In this document: positions 8,283 to 17,500 of the stretch, one piece after another | Numbering within the stretch: the stretch's first letter is position 1 | How the letters are laid out: the number at the start of each line of letters is the position of its first letter | From: Nonomuraea candida | Lineage (GTDB): Bacteria; Actinomycetota; Actinomycetes; Streptosporangiales; Streptosporangiaceae | Length of the DNA stretch: 64,000 bases | Assembly (NCBI RefSeq): GCF_000725485.1 | Contig: NZ_JOAG01000014.1 | Span: forward strand, 1 to 64,000 | Direction: 5' to 3' | The notes under the pieces: model-generated | Database searches by the model: none | What the model was told of the DNA's origin: nothing | Seen by the model: only the letters and a program-made list of their open reading frames with translations | Program-made: the position numbers and the translations under genes

Positions 8283-9431
8283 TCAGGAGAGCGTCCACTC
8301 GCCCTTCTGGCTGGCGATGCCGCTGTTGAGCGCGAACTGGAACTTGGCCGGCCGCGCCGCCTGCGGGACCTCGAACACGATCACGCCCTTGCGCGAGTCG
8401 CCGCCGTTGATGTTCGCGGTGCCTCCGAAGCTCTGCCCCTCGCGGACGTCGTGGACGATGGTGGAGCGGTACTGCTGGCCCTCCGCGTCGATGAGCCAGG
8501 CGCCGATCGAGGGCATCTCGCTGTAGACGGCCTGGCCGACGTTGGCCAGGGTGATCTCCACCGCGGCGAACTTGTTGCCGGTCTTCGGCTTCAGCAGGTC
8601 CGAGGCCGGGGTGGCCGGGTTCACGAGGCGGTTCACGGTCACCGACATCTTCAGGCCGGGGTCGGTGCCCTGGAGGGTGATCGAGCCCCCGACGGCGGCG
8701 GTCAAGGCGCCCTGCCCGGTCCCGCCCTGCCCGGTCCCGCCCTGCCCGGTGCCCGTCTGCCCGGTCTCGGTCTGGCCGGTCCCGGTCTGACCCGTGCCCG
8801 TCTGTCCGGTGCCGGTCTGGCCAGTTCCGGTCTGACCCGTGCCCGTTTGGCCGGTTCCTGTACCCGTCTGCCCGGTGCCCGGCTGGCCGGTTCCGGTCTG
8901 GGCCGGGGGCTGTTGGCCGGTCGTGGTCGTCGTGCCGGGCGGGGTCACCGCGCCCACGGCCGGCTGGTCATTCCCCCCGCCCGCCGGTGGCGGCTGGACC
9001 GCCAGGCCGGGGTCGGTGCCCTGGCCCGCCGCGTCCGCCGGTGGGTCGCCGGGCAGCGCGTCGCGAGAGGGCATGATCATGTTCGGCCCGCCGGCCTCGG
9101 TGATCACGGTGCTCCGCCCGGTGTCCGTCAGCACCATCACCAGGGCCGCGACCCCGCCCAGGAGCAGCAGCGGGACGCCGACCGCGAGCAGCGCGACCAG
9201 GGCGTTGACGTCGCGGGCCGACCTCGGCGGCAGGTCGTCGGGCGACAGGTGACCGGGGCCGTGACCCGGCGGGTATCCGCCCTGCTGCGAGCCGTACCCG
9301 CCCTGCTGAGAGGGATATCCCTGCTGCGGCCCGTACCCGCCCTGCTGCGGTGGGTACCCGCCGTGGCCGTACGGGTGCTGCTGCGGTTGCTGCGGTCCGT
9401 ACGGGCCGTGCGGCAGGGGCGGATATCCCAT
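8283..9431 (-). CDS. DUF4352-domain membrane-anchored protein with Gly-Thr-Gln repeat linker
   Basis: This is a 382-residue protein. Residues 1-70 are Pro/Gln/Gly/Tyr-rich (GGYPPQQGGYGPQQG). One transmembrane segment follows at about 80-105 (ALVALLAVGVPLLLLGG). A spacer contains a TGTGQTGTGQ array. The C-terminal ~130 residues form a DUF4352 immunoglobulin-like domain (from about SITLQGTDPGLKMSVTVNRL). The topology suggests a cytoplasmic proline-rich head, one membrane pass and an extracellular domain on a flexible stalk. ATG 9431 has GAGGAG eight bases upstream; the frame extends further but without family support. Its role is unknown. Confidence 0.85.
   Translation of the reverse strand: MGYPPLPHGPYGPQQPQQHPYGHGGYPPQQGGYGPQQGYPSQQGGYGSQQGGYPPGHGPGHLSPDDLPPRSARDVNALVALLAVGVPLLLLGGVAALVMVLTDTGRSTVITEAGGPNMIMPSRDALPGDPPADAAGQGTDPGLAVQPPPAGGGNDQPAVGAVTPPGTTTTTGQQPPAQTGTGQPGTGQTGTGTGQTGTGQTGTGQTGTGQTGTGQTGTGQTETGQTGTGQGGTGQGGTGQGALTAAVGGSITLQGTDPGLKMSVTVNRLVNPATPASDLLKPKTGNKFAAVEITLANVGQAVYSEMPSIGAWLIDAEGQQYRSTIVHDVREGQSFGGTANINGGDSRKGVIVFEVPQAARPAKFQFALNSGIASQKGEWTLS
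8715..8895 (-). repeat. Coding tandem repeat for the Gly-Thr-Gln stalk
   Basis: About ten copies of a 15-18 base unit encode (T)GTGQTG-type repeats between the membrane segment and the DUF4352 domain. Repeat number is likely to vary and would change stalk length. Confidence 0.7.
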
Positions 9432-9491
9432 GGCGTGACTCCTCGTAGGGGACGGGACTATGGGGACGTTCCAGCCAGGCGTCCGGTTGTC

Positions 9492-9513
9492 CGTGATCAA
9501 GTATCGGATCACG
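9492..9513. promoter_or_regulatory. Inverted repeat CGTGATC-N8-GATCACG between divergent genes
   Basis: Perfect 7-bp arms sit in the 161-nt region between the DUF4352 gene (minus) and the aldo/keto reductase (plus). The 22-bp length suits a dimeric helix-turn-helix protein. No adjacent regulator is an obvious partner apart from the LysR gene one position away. Confidence 0.4.
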
Positions 9514-9592
9514 TGGCCGCATACCCGCCAGGCATGCGACCGGTCCGATCCGGACTTGGCCTCGCGAACGCCACCCGGGGGAGCATCCGGCT

Positions 9593-10681
9593 ATGACGAA
9601 CATCTCCTGGACGCCCACGCGGCGGCAACTGGTCAAGGCGGCCGGGCTCGGCGCGCTCCCCCTCGGCGCGGCGGGCACCGCAGGCGCGGCAGGCGCGGCG
9701 GGCTCGGCCGTGGTCGAACCGGACGATCTGATCACCCGTACGGTCCCCAGTACGAACGAGCGGCTGCCCGCGATCGGGCTCGGCACGTTCATGACCTTCG
9801 ACACCCTCACCGGCCGGGGGCGGGAACGCGCGCGGGAGGTGGTCAGGCGGCACTGGGAGGCGGGCGGCAGGGTGTTCGACTGCTCGCCCCTGTACGGCAG
9901 GTCGGAGGCCAACCTGGGGGAGATCGCGACCGGCCTGCGCATCGACGACCGGCTGTTCCTGGCGGGGAAGATCTGGTCGACCGGCGACCACCTCTGGGAC
10001 GACGGCCACGCCGCCGGCAGCCTGCGGCGTACGGTCAGGCGCATGTCCCTCGACCGCCCGGTGGACCTCATGCAGTGCCACAGCCTCGTGAACGTGGACG
10101 TGATCGTCCCGCTGCTGCACGCGTGGAAGAAGGAGGGCCGCATCAGGCACCTCGGCGTGACCCACCACGAGCCCGCCTACTTCCCCCTCGTGCAGAGCTG
10201 GGTGGAGCGGGGCCGGCTGGACTTCGTGCAGGTGCACTACTCGATCGCGACCCGCGCGGCCGAGGAGCGGCTCATCCCGGCGGCGGCCGCGAACGGCACG
10301 GCGGTGCTGGTGAACATGCCGCTGGAGAAGGCGCGCCTGCACCACGTCGTCCGAGGACACCGGGTGCCGGACTTCGCCAGGGAGCTGGGCATCACCACCT
10401 GGTCGCAATATTTCCTGAAATGGGTGATCGCCAACCCGGCCGTCACCTGCGCCCTCCCCGCCACCTCGGACCCCGCCCACGTGGCCGAGAACGTCGCCGC
10501 CATGCGCGGCCCGCTCCCCGACGCCGCGACGCGCGCCCGCATGGTCCGGCACCTGGAGGAGTCGATCCCGGGCTTCGACCAGGTCACCACGATGCCGTGG
10601 TACCCGGGCAAGAGCTACGAGGGCCAGGTCTCCCGCGCCCAGGCCGCCATCCGCGAACGCAGCCCCTGGTGGCCGAGCTGA
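9593..10681 (+). CDS. Aldo/keto reductase with Tat-type signal
   Basis: This 362-residue protein has an aldo/keto reductase barrel. The expected tetrad is visible: Asp and Tyr in FDCSPLYGRSE (near residue 100), Lys in LAGKIW (near 124) and His in QCHS (near 162). Such enzymes reduce carbonyls with NADPH. The N-terminus reads TRRQLVKAAGLGALPLG and then an Ala/Gly run, a twin-arginine-like export signal, so it may be folded with cofactor and exported. A GGGGGAG ribosome site precedes the ATG. The stop codon merges into a 19-bp tandem repeat. The substrate is unknown. Confidence 0.88.
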   Translation: MTNISWTPTRRQLVKAAGLGALPLGAAGTAGAAGAAGSAVVEPDDLITRTVPSTNERLPAIGLGTFMTFDTLTGRGRERAREVVRRHWEAGGRVFDCSPLYGRSEANLGEIATGLRIDDRLFLAGKIWSTGDHLWDDGHAAGSLRRTVRRMSLDRPVDLMQCHSLVNVDVIVPLLHAWKKEGRIRHLGVTHHEPAYFPLVQSWVERGRLDFVQVHYSIATRAAEERLIPAAAANGTAVLVNMPLEKARLHHVVRGHRVPDFARELGITTWSQYFLKWVIANPAVTCALPATSDPAHVAENVAAMRGPLPDAATRARMVRHLEESIPGFDQVTTMPWYPGKSYEGQVSRAQAAIRERSPWWPS

Positions 10682-10760
10682 CCGTGAGCAGCCGAGCTGA
10701 CCGTGAGCAGCCGACCTGACCGCGAGCAGTCGACCTGACCGTGAGCAGCCGGCCTGACCG
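10681..10760. repeat. 19-bp tandem repeat starting at the stop codon of the aldo/keto reductase
   Basis: Four consecutive 19-bp units of accgtgagcagccgagctg (10681, 10700, 10719, 10738) differ at 1-4 positions and a fragment follows. The end of the coding sequence (gccgagctg) equals the end of the unit, so the array may have grown from the gene's 3' end. Confidence 0.85.
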
Positions 10761-10848
10761 CTCCCCACGCCCCCGGCCTCCGGACACCGGCGGATCGTTC
10801 CCCGGCGGGCGCGGCGGACCCGGGCGTCCGCACGTTCGGGAGATCCCC

Positions 10849-10854
10849 TAGGGT
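10849..10854 (+). promoter_or_regulatory. Candidate -10 element (TAGGGT) giving a leaderless SDR mRNA
   Basis: TAGGGT is followed by 7 nt and then ATG 10862, placing the expected transcription start on the start codon. No good ribosome site precedes the ATG. Confidence 0.4.
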
Positions 10855-10861
10855 GCGGTGG

Positions 10862-11608
10862 ATGAGCGGACGTAGAGTTCTCGTCACCGGAGCCTCCAGA
10901 GGGATCGGGCGCGCGGTCGCGGCGGCCTTCGCCGAGCAGGGCGACCGGGTCGCGATCCACCATCGCGACTCGGCGCGGCAGGCCGAGAGCCTGATCGACG
11001 GGCTGCCCGGCCACGGACACGCCGTCGTGCGGGCCGACCTGGCCGATCCCGAGGACGTCAGGAGCATGGTCGACACGGCGGCGCGCGAGCTGGGCGGCGG
11101 GATCGACGTCCTGGTGAACAACGCGGGCGTCTTCCTGCACGGCCCCATCGCCGAGTCGTCCTACGAGGAGTGGCAGGACACCTGGCGGCGCACGCTCGAC
11201 ACCAACCTCGTGGGCGCGGCCAACGTCACCTGGTGCGCGCTGCGCCACATGACCGCCGGCGGCCGGATCGTCAACGTCTCCTCGCGCGGCGCCTTCCGGG
11301 GCGAGCCCGACAGCCCGGCGTACGGCGCGAGCAAGGCCGCTCTGAACGCGCTGGGCCAGTCGCTGGCCATCGCCCTGGCCCCGCGCGGCATCGCGGTGGC
11401 CTCCGTGGCGCCCGGCTTCGTCGAGACGGACATGACGAACGAGCACCTCAAGGCGCCCCGCGGCGACGCGATCCGCGCCCAGAGCCCGTTCGGCCGGGTG
11501 GCGCGGCCGGAGGAGATCGCGGCGGCCGTCGTGTACCTGGCCTCCCCGGCCGCCGAGTGGGCCAGCGGCACCGTCCTCGACCTCAACGGAGCCTCCTACC
11601 TGCGCTGA
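10862..11608 (+). CDS. Short-chain dehydrogenase/reductase
   Basis: This 248-residue classical SDR has the cofactor motif TGASRGIG (residues 8-15), NNAG near 84, and the catalytic Ser and Tyr-x-x-x-Lys (SSRG near 136; YGASK near 150). The C-terminal GTVLDLNGASYLR resembles FabG-type enzymes. It is an NAD(P)H-dependent oxidoreductase of unknown substrate. ATG 10862 was chosen; an in-frame GTG at 10853 lies inside the -10-like hexamer. It stands alone on its strand. Confidence 0.9.
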   Translation: MSGRRVLVTGASRGIGRAVAAAFAEQGDRVAIHHRDSARQAESLIDGLPGHGHAVVRADLADPEDVRSMVDTAARELGGGIDVLVNNAGVFLHGPIAESSYEEWQDTWRRTLDTNLVGAANVTWCALRHMTAGGRIVNVSSRGAFRGEPDSPAYGASKAALNALGQSLAIALAPRGIAVASVAPGFVETDMTNEHLKAPRGDAIRAQSPFGRVARPEEIAAAVVYLASPAAEWASGTVLDLNGASYLR

Positions 11609-11844
11609 CCCCTTCTACCTGCACTGGCCGCCCACCTCGCCCCACCCCACCCCCACCTGCGCGCCGGCGGGCTCACCGGCGAGATCGATCGCGGGTGAGC
11701 CCGCCCCGCGCGCTTGCCCCGGCCCACAGGAGCCCGCCCCGACCCCGTCCGATGCCCTCCTGACGCAATTCCGTGATCTTCCCGAACTCGGGAGCTATTG
11801 TGAATTCTCAGGACACTTCGGCAACTCTCGCGAAGGGGGACGGT
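11609..11844. other. Intergenic region, C-rich, with a possible promoter
   Basis: No convincing gene is seen here. The first 150 bases are C-rich without clear symmetry. A TATTGT hexamer at 11795-11800 fits TANNNT and could start the next gene. Just before it, TCCCGA-ACT-CGGGA (about 11780-11793) is a small inverted repeat. Confidence 0.4.
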
Positions 11845-12732
11845 GTGGCCAAAGGCCGCGGGTACGCGTTGTTATCGGTCGCGGTCTGCGCGGCGATCGT
11901 GCTGATCGGCTTCGTTCTGTACGACGCGCTGGGCTTCGACGGTCTCCTCTACACGATCCTGCTCGTCCCGATCGGCCTGGCCGTGCTGGTCGTCGCGCAT
12001 GACACGGTACGCCGCCGCGCCCTGGCCGCCGAGGAGGAGGAACGCCGGCTCGCCCGGGAGCGCGACCACGTCAAACGCACCGTGGACTTCGTCGCCGACC
12101 CCGACCTGACCGAGCGGCAGCGCCTGGCCGTCATCGACTCGTTCATCCCGAGGCTGCGCGTCTCCCGCACCCCGTACCGGGACCGGCTGGTCCTGGTGCC
12201 GGAGCTCTCCCCGTCCGCTCGCTCCCTCCTGGAACGCGCCAGGGCGGCCGTCATGACCGTCTACACCTCGCAGGCCATGCGCAAGCGCCTGCTGGACGGA
12301 CTGGCCAACGAGGTGCTGCTGCCCAGGCAGATCTGGGAGATCGCGATGCTGCTGCGGGTCCAGACCCACCTCCAGGAGGAGCAGGACCGTGCCAGGCGCG
12401 GCGTCGTGACGCCGGAGCTGCTGGCCGTGCTGGAGCCGCAGCAGGAGGCCCTGCGCCGCTCCGTCGCCTCCGTGACGGCCAGGGTCGAGCAGCTTGAGCG
12501 GTACGCCCGCCGCGTCCAGGAGGCCGATGCCGCCCTGCGGGCGCGCGAGGCGCTGGACAACAACGACAAGTACCGGGCGCTGCTGGCGCACACCGACGAC
12601 ACCGACGGGATGCGCGCGCTGGAGGCCCACGGTCAGGCCCTGGAGGAGACGCTGGCCAGAAGCGTGCGCGAGGCCATCGAAGCAGGCCAGACCCTCAACC
12701 CCCACCCCACCCCCGAACACCCCGCCCGCTGA
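11845..12732 (+). CDS. Two-TM membrane protein with long coiled-coil tail
   Basis: I do not recognise this 295-residue protein. Two hydrophobic segments lie at about residues 5-27 and 33-52. A long charged, Arg/Glu/Ala/Leu-rich region follows with heptad-like spacing, and the tail ends in PHPTPEHPAR. The GTG at 11845 has AAGGGGGA four bases upstream. GTG 11800, with GGGAG upstream, would add 15 residues. A rare TTA leucine codon lies near the start (YALLSVA). A membrane-anchored scaffold with a cytoplasmic coiled coil is a structural guess only. Confidence 0.75.
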   Translation: MAKGRGYALLSVAVCAAIVLIGFVLYDALGFDGLLYTILLVPIGLAVLVVAHDTVRRRALAAEEEERRLARERDHVKRTVDFVADPDLTERQRLAVIDSFIPRLRVSRTPYRDRLVLVPELSPSARSLLERARAAVMTVYTSQAMRKRLLDGLANEVLLPRQIWEIAMLLRVQTHLQEEQDRARRGVVTPELLAVLEPQQEALRRSVASVTARVEQLERYARRVQEADAALRAREALDNNDKYRALLAHTDDTDGMRALEAHGQALEETLARSVREAIEAGQTLNPHPTPEHPAR

Positions 12733-12756
12733 CCGTCGGCCGGGAGGCGGGGCCGG

Positions 12757-14553
12757 TCAGGCGTTGCCCTCGGCCCAGTCGTGCAGGGCGTCCGTCGTGC
12801 CGGCCGCGTCGAGGTTGAGCGCCGCCTCGATCAGCGCCAGGTGCGTGAAGGCCTGCGGATAGTTCCCCAGCATCTCGCCCTCGGCCGACATCTCCTCGGC
12901 GAACAGCCCCAGCGGCTCCGCCCGCGCGCACAACGTCTCGAACCGATCCCTGGCCTCGGCCGTGCGCCCGGCCAGCACCAGGGCCGACACCATCTCGAAC
13001 GAGGACATCAGGAACGCCCCCTCGGGCCCGCCGACCCCGTCGTGCGTGCCCTCCGGGTCGTAGCGGTGCAGCAGCGCCCCGCCCTCGCCCAGCCGCGCCT
13101 GCACGTGGTCGAGGGTGCCCAGCACGCGCGGGTCGCGCCCGTCGAGGAAGCCCACCATCGGGATGCGCAGCAGCGAGGCGTCGGCGCCGGTGGAGCCGTA
13201 CGACTGCGTGAAGGCGCCCACGTCGGGGGAGTAGCCCCGCGCCAGCAGGTCCTCGCGCACCGCCTCCCGCTCGGCCCGCCACTCCGCCAGCGGCAGCCCC
13301 TCCTCGCCGGTCAGCTCCGCCAGCCGCACCGCCCGGTCGAAGCACACCCAGGCGTAGAGCTTGGAGTAGGTCCACTCGCGCGGCGCCGAGCGCACCTCCC
13401 AGATGCCGTCGTCGGGCTCGCGCCACTGCCGGCGCGCCAGCTCCACGATCCGCCACAGCCGGGAGGTGTCGCGCCTGGTCAGCTCGCCGGTGACCTCGTG
13501 GTAGGCGAGCGCCGCGTCCAGGATGTGGCCGTAGGTGTCGAGCTGGTGCTGCCCGGCGGCGTCGTTGCCGACCCGGACGGGCCGCGAGCCGGCGTACCCC
13601 TCCAGGTGGTCGAGCTCGCTCTCGGCGGGGGCCGCGCGGCCGTCGACGGCCGCCACCGGCGGCACCCACTCCGTGTCGCCCCCGCACTGCCGCAGCAGGC
13701 ACTCCAGGTAGCCGCCCGCCTCCTCCCGATGGCCCAGCCGCAGCAGGGCCAGCACGGTCAGCGCGGCGTCGCGGTGCCACACGTAGCGGTAGTCCCAGTT
13801 GCGCGGCCCGCCCGGCCACTCGGGCAGGGACGTCGTGGGGGCGGCGAGCAGCCCGCCGCCCTCGTCGTACAGCAGGCCGCGCAGCACGATCGCGCTGTGG
13901 CGCACCTCCTTCTCGCCCACGCCGGCGTAGCCGGAGCGCGCCGACCACGACCGCCAGGAGCGCACCGTGTCCTCCAGCAGCCGCCCGGGGTCGCCGCCCG
14001 TGCCCGCCCCGGTGTAGTCGAGCAGGAACGCCTGCGACTCGCCCTCCCGCAGGACGGTCTCCGACTCGGGCCCGGGCGCGCCGGACAGCCGCAGGCCGCC
14101 GTCCTCCTCCAGCCCCCCGTCGCGGCCGGTCCAGCGGGCCTCCCGCGCGCCGTAGCCGGGCCTGGCCAGCACCCTCGACGTGATCACCGCCCGCCCCCGC
14201 TCGCACCTGGCCCAGCGCACCAGCAGGCGGACGGGCACGATGCCGTCGCCCGAGCCCGGCGGCGTGGTGGCGAAGAAGTCGTGCACGACCACCGACCCCT
14301 GCCCGCCCTCCCAGCGGGTGCGCAGCACGAGCGTCTCGTCCAGGTAGGAGCGCTCGCTGACGGACGCGCCCTCGACCCGCAGCTCCCACGCCCCGCCGCG
14401 GCGCCGGTCGAGCATCCTGGCGAACACGCTGGGCCCGTCGAAGCGCGGGGCGCACATCCACTCGACCGCGCCGTCCGGCGCGACCAGCGCCGCCGTGTGG
14501 CAGTCGGAAAGGAACGCGTACGAACCGATCGGGGGATAGCCGCTCACTATCAC
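12757..14553 (-). CDS. Glycoside hydrolase family 15 (glucoamylase/trehalase-like)
   Basis: This protein of about 598 residues matches GH15 over its whole length: an N-terminal beta domain (GYPPIGSYAFLSDCHTAALV) and an alpha/alpha barrel with NWDYRYVWHRDAAL, DDGIWEVR (catalytic Glu) and FAEEMSAEGEMLGNYPQAFT (second Glu). GH15 enzymes release glucose from alpha-glucans, and bacterial homologues include trehalases. No signal peptide is seen, so it is probably cytoplasmic and could act on trehalose, maltodextrin or glycogen fragments. GTG 14553 or 14547 begins the conserved part, about 30 nt after the cyclase gene. It is the last gene of the Crp-cyclase unit. Confidence 0.9.
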   Translation of the reverse strand: MIVSGYPPIGSYAFLSDCHTAALVAPDGAVEWMCAPRFDGPSVFARMLDRRRGGAWELRVEGASVSERSYLDETLVLRTRWEGGQGSVVVHDFFATTPPGSGDGIVPVRLLVRWARCERGRAVITSRVLARPGYGAREARWTGRDGGLEEDGGLRLSGAPGPESETVLREGESQAFLLDYTGAGTGGDPGRLLEDTVRSWRSWSARSGYAGVGEKEVRHSAIVLRGLLYDEGGGLLAAPTTSLPEWPGGPRNWDYRYVWHRDAALTVLALLRLGHREEAGGYLECLLRQCGGDTEWVPPVAAVDGRAAPAESELDHLEGYAGSRPVRVGNDAAGQHQLDTYGHILDAALAYHEVTGELTRRDTSRLWRIVELARRQWREPDDGIWEVRSAPREWTYSKLYAWVCFDRAVRLAELTGEEGLPLAEWRAEREAVREDLLARGYSPDVGAFTQSYGSTGADASLLRIPMVGFLDGRDPRVLGTLDHVQARLGEGGALLHRYDPEGTHDGVGGPEGAFLMSSFEMVSALVLAGRTAEARDRFETLCARAEPLGLFAEEMSAEGEMLGNYPQAFTHLALIEAALNLDAAGTTDALHDWAEGNA

Positions 14554-14582
14554 CCTGACGGGCTGCCCACCCTCTGACCTGG

Positions 14583-17500
14583 CTAAACAGCCAGCCGGCG
14601 GTCCAGCAGCAGCGCTCCGCGGCCGGCCAGCAGCGTCGCGCACCACCGGCGCAGGTCCGCCGGTCCGGGCCCGTCGACCTCGCCCGCGTCGAGCAGGTCG
14701 GCCCAGTCGAGCAGGGACTCGGCGAGCATGAGCGGCACCCCGCGCCGCTCGTGCACCTCGGCCGCGGCCTCGAAGTGCCCGGCGGCCTTGACCGGGTCGC
14801 CCATCGCCACGCACAGGTGGGCCAGGTAGTGGTGGCCGCAGTGGTGGGCCACCGCGCCGTGCCCGAACGTCTCGCCGCCGGCGGACAGCGCGTCGTACAG
14901 CCGGCCGGCCAGCTCCACCCGCCCCAGCCGGGCCGCGGCCACGGCCAGGTTGTCCTGGGCGGGCCGGTGCGCCATGTTGCGCGGCGGCGCGGCGCCGCCG
15001 TAGGCCAGGATGCGGTCGAGCAGCGGCGCGGCCTCCTCGTCGCCGAGCTCGCACAGGTAACGCAGCACCGCGTGCACCGGATCGACGCGGGGCCCCCGAC
15101 CGGCGCGGCGCAGCCGGTCGCGCAGCTCGCCCAGCCGGCCCTGCAGCCGCCGGATCTCGGCGATCTGCTCGGAGTAGATGGCCACCGCCTCCAGCCGCCG
15201 GCCGATCTCCGAGCCCAGCCGCAGCGCCGCCTCCGCCTCGGCCTCGGCCTGCGCCAGATCCCCCCGCATGAGGGTCTGCCCGGCCCTGGAGTAGCCGAGC
15301 AGCCAGTTGAGCTGCGGCTGCCCGAGCCGGCGCGCCAGCTCCTCGGCCCGGTCGAGCAGCAGGCCCGCCCTGGTCGCGTCGCCGCTGTCGAGCACCGGGG
15401 GAGTGCGCTGCATGTAGGCGTGGAACAGCACCAGGTCGTCGCCCGTCCGGCGGGCCGCCTCCAGCATCTCGTCGCCGTCGCGGTGGCGCTGGTGCAGCGG
15501 GTCGGCGGGGATGATGGTCAGGCTGCGCATGCCCAGCACGCCGGCCAGCGTGCGCGCGTCGCCCGACTTGCGCGCCAGGGCCACCGCCTCGTCGCTCAGC
15601 GCGAAGCGGCGCTCCCCGTCGGCCGCCCAGATCAGCTCCGAGGCGAGCTGGGCGGCCAGCAGCGCCCTGGTGCTGACGTCGGTGGAGTCGACCACCTCGC
15701 GTGCCTCGGTCAGCAGCGCGATGCGCTCCAGGTCGGGCGCGGCGGAGATGGCCGAGCCCCGGTCGCCGGCCAGCGCCGCGGTGACGATCAGGTCGTGGCG
15801 CTCGCACTCCCTGGCCAGGCCGGCGGCCGCCAGCAGGGTCTGCCTGGCCTCGGGGTGCCCGGCCAGCCACATCGCGCTGCCGCACGCCACCAGCAGCTCG
15901 GCGCGCCGCTCCAGCGTGGCGCCGGGCAGGTCGGCCAGCAGGCCGAGGGCCCGCTGGTACCAGGTGACCGCCTCGCGGTGGGCCAGCCCGGCCAGCGCGT
16001 GCCGGGCCGCCTGCACGGCCGCCTCGGCCGCCGCGCTCATCCGGGCCGGGTCGCGGCCCTGCTCGGCCGCCGCCAGCAGGTGGGCGGCCACCACGTACGG
16101 GCGCGTCCGCATCGCCTCGGGGTCGGTCTCGCACAACGCGTCGGCCACCCGCCCGTGCAGCAGCGCGGCACGCGGCGCGGAGAGCGTGGCGCACAGCGCC
16201 TGCCTGGTCAGCTCGTGGGAGAACTGGCAGGAGCCGTTGCCCAGCATGGTCACCAGGCCGGTGCCCATCGCCTCCTCCACCGCGGCCACGAACCTGCCCT
16301 CGTCGAGCCCCAGGCCGCGGCGCAGCTCGGCCGAGGCCATCCGCTCGCCCACGGCCAGCAGGCTGACCAGGTCTCTGGCGTCGGGGTGGAGCTGGGCCAG
16401 GCGGGCCGTGACCATCCGGGTGACCGAGTCGGGCACGGCCAGCGCGTCGAGGTCCTTGCCCGCGGCCAGCTCCCTGATCACCTCGCTGACCAGGAACGCG
16501 TTGCCGCCCGTGATCCGGTGCAGCAGCGCGGGGTCGCCGCTCGCGCGCGCCTCCGTCAGCGCGGAGTGGACCTCGTCGGTGCCGAACGCCGGCACCTGCA
16601 CCACCTTGGCGCCGGCGGTGAGCTTGTGCAGCTCGGGCAGCGAATGCGCGGCCGGCTCGACCGGCACGGGCCGGGACGTGGCCAGCACCAGCAGCGGCAG
16701 CGCGTCGGCGTCCCACATCAGGGCGCTGAGCATCTGCAGCGACTCCAGCGTGGCCCACTGCAGGTCGTCCACGATCAGCAGCACGGGCCGCACGGTGGCC
16801 AGCCGCTCGATGAGCGTGCGCGCGGCGGCCATGAGCTGGTAGCGCTCGGAGACGGGCTCGGTGGCCGGCGGCACCTCCAGCGACAGCGGCGGCGCGGCCA
16901 GCGAGGGCGCGAGCCGCACGAGCTGGCCGCACTGCTGGTCCACCCCGGCCCGCAGCAGCAGCGCGGGCGAGGTGCGGGCCAGCCGCTCCACCGCCCCGGC
17001 GATCGGCTCGTACGCCTTGCGCGCCGGATCGGTGCACCGCCCCGCCAGCACCGTGAACTGCCGTTTGAGCGCCCGCCTGGCCACCTCCGAGGCCAGCCGG
17101 GTCTTGCCCACCCCGGGCTCGCCCTCCAGGATCACCAGCCCGCCGCCGAACTCGGCCGCCGACAGCTCCTCGTCCAGCGCCCGCAGCTCCTCCCGCCGGC
17201 CGAGGAAGGGCAGCACGCCGCCGTCCCCCAGCCAGGGCGGCAGCACGCCGCCGAGGTGGTGGTCGGCGCTCTGCCAGTGCAGCTCGTACGTGTGCAGCGG
17301 CTCGCGCAGCCCCTTGCCCGGCAGCCGCCCCAGGTCCTTGAACTCGTGCCGGCTGCGCCCCTGTGCCAGCCGGCGCACCAGATCGGTGCAGAGCACCTGC
17401 CCGCCGTCGGCCACCGCGACCAGGCGGGCCGCCTCCACCGTCGGCAGGCCGCTCACGTCGTCGCGCCCCCACGCGACGTCCCCGGCGGCCAGCGCGGCCC

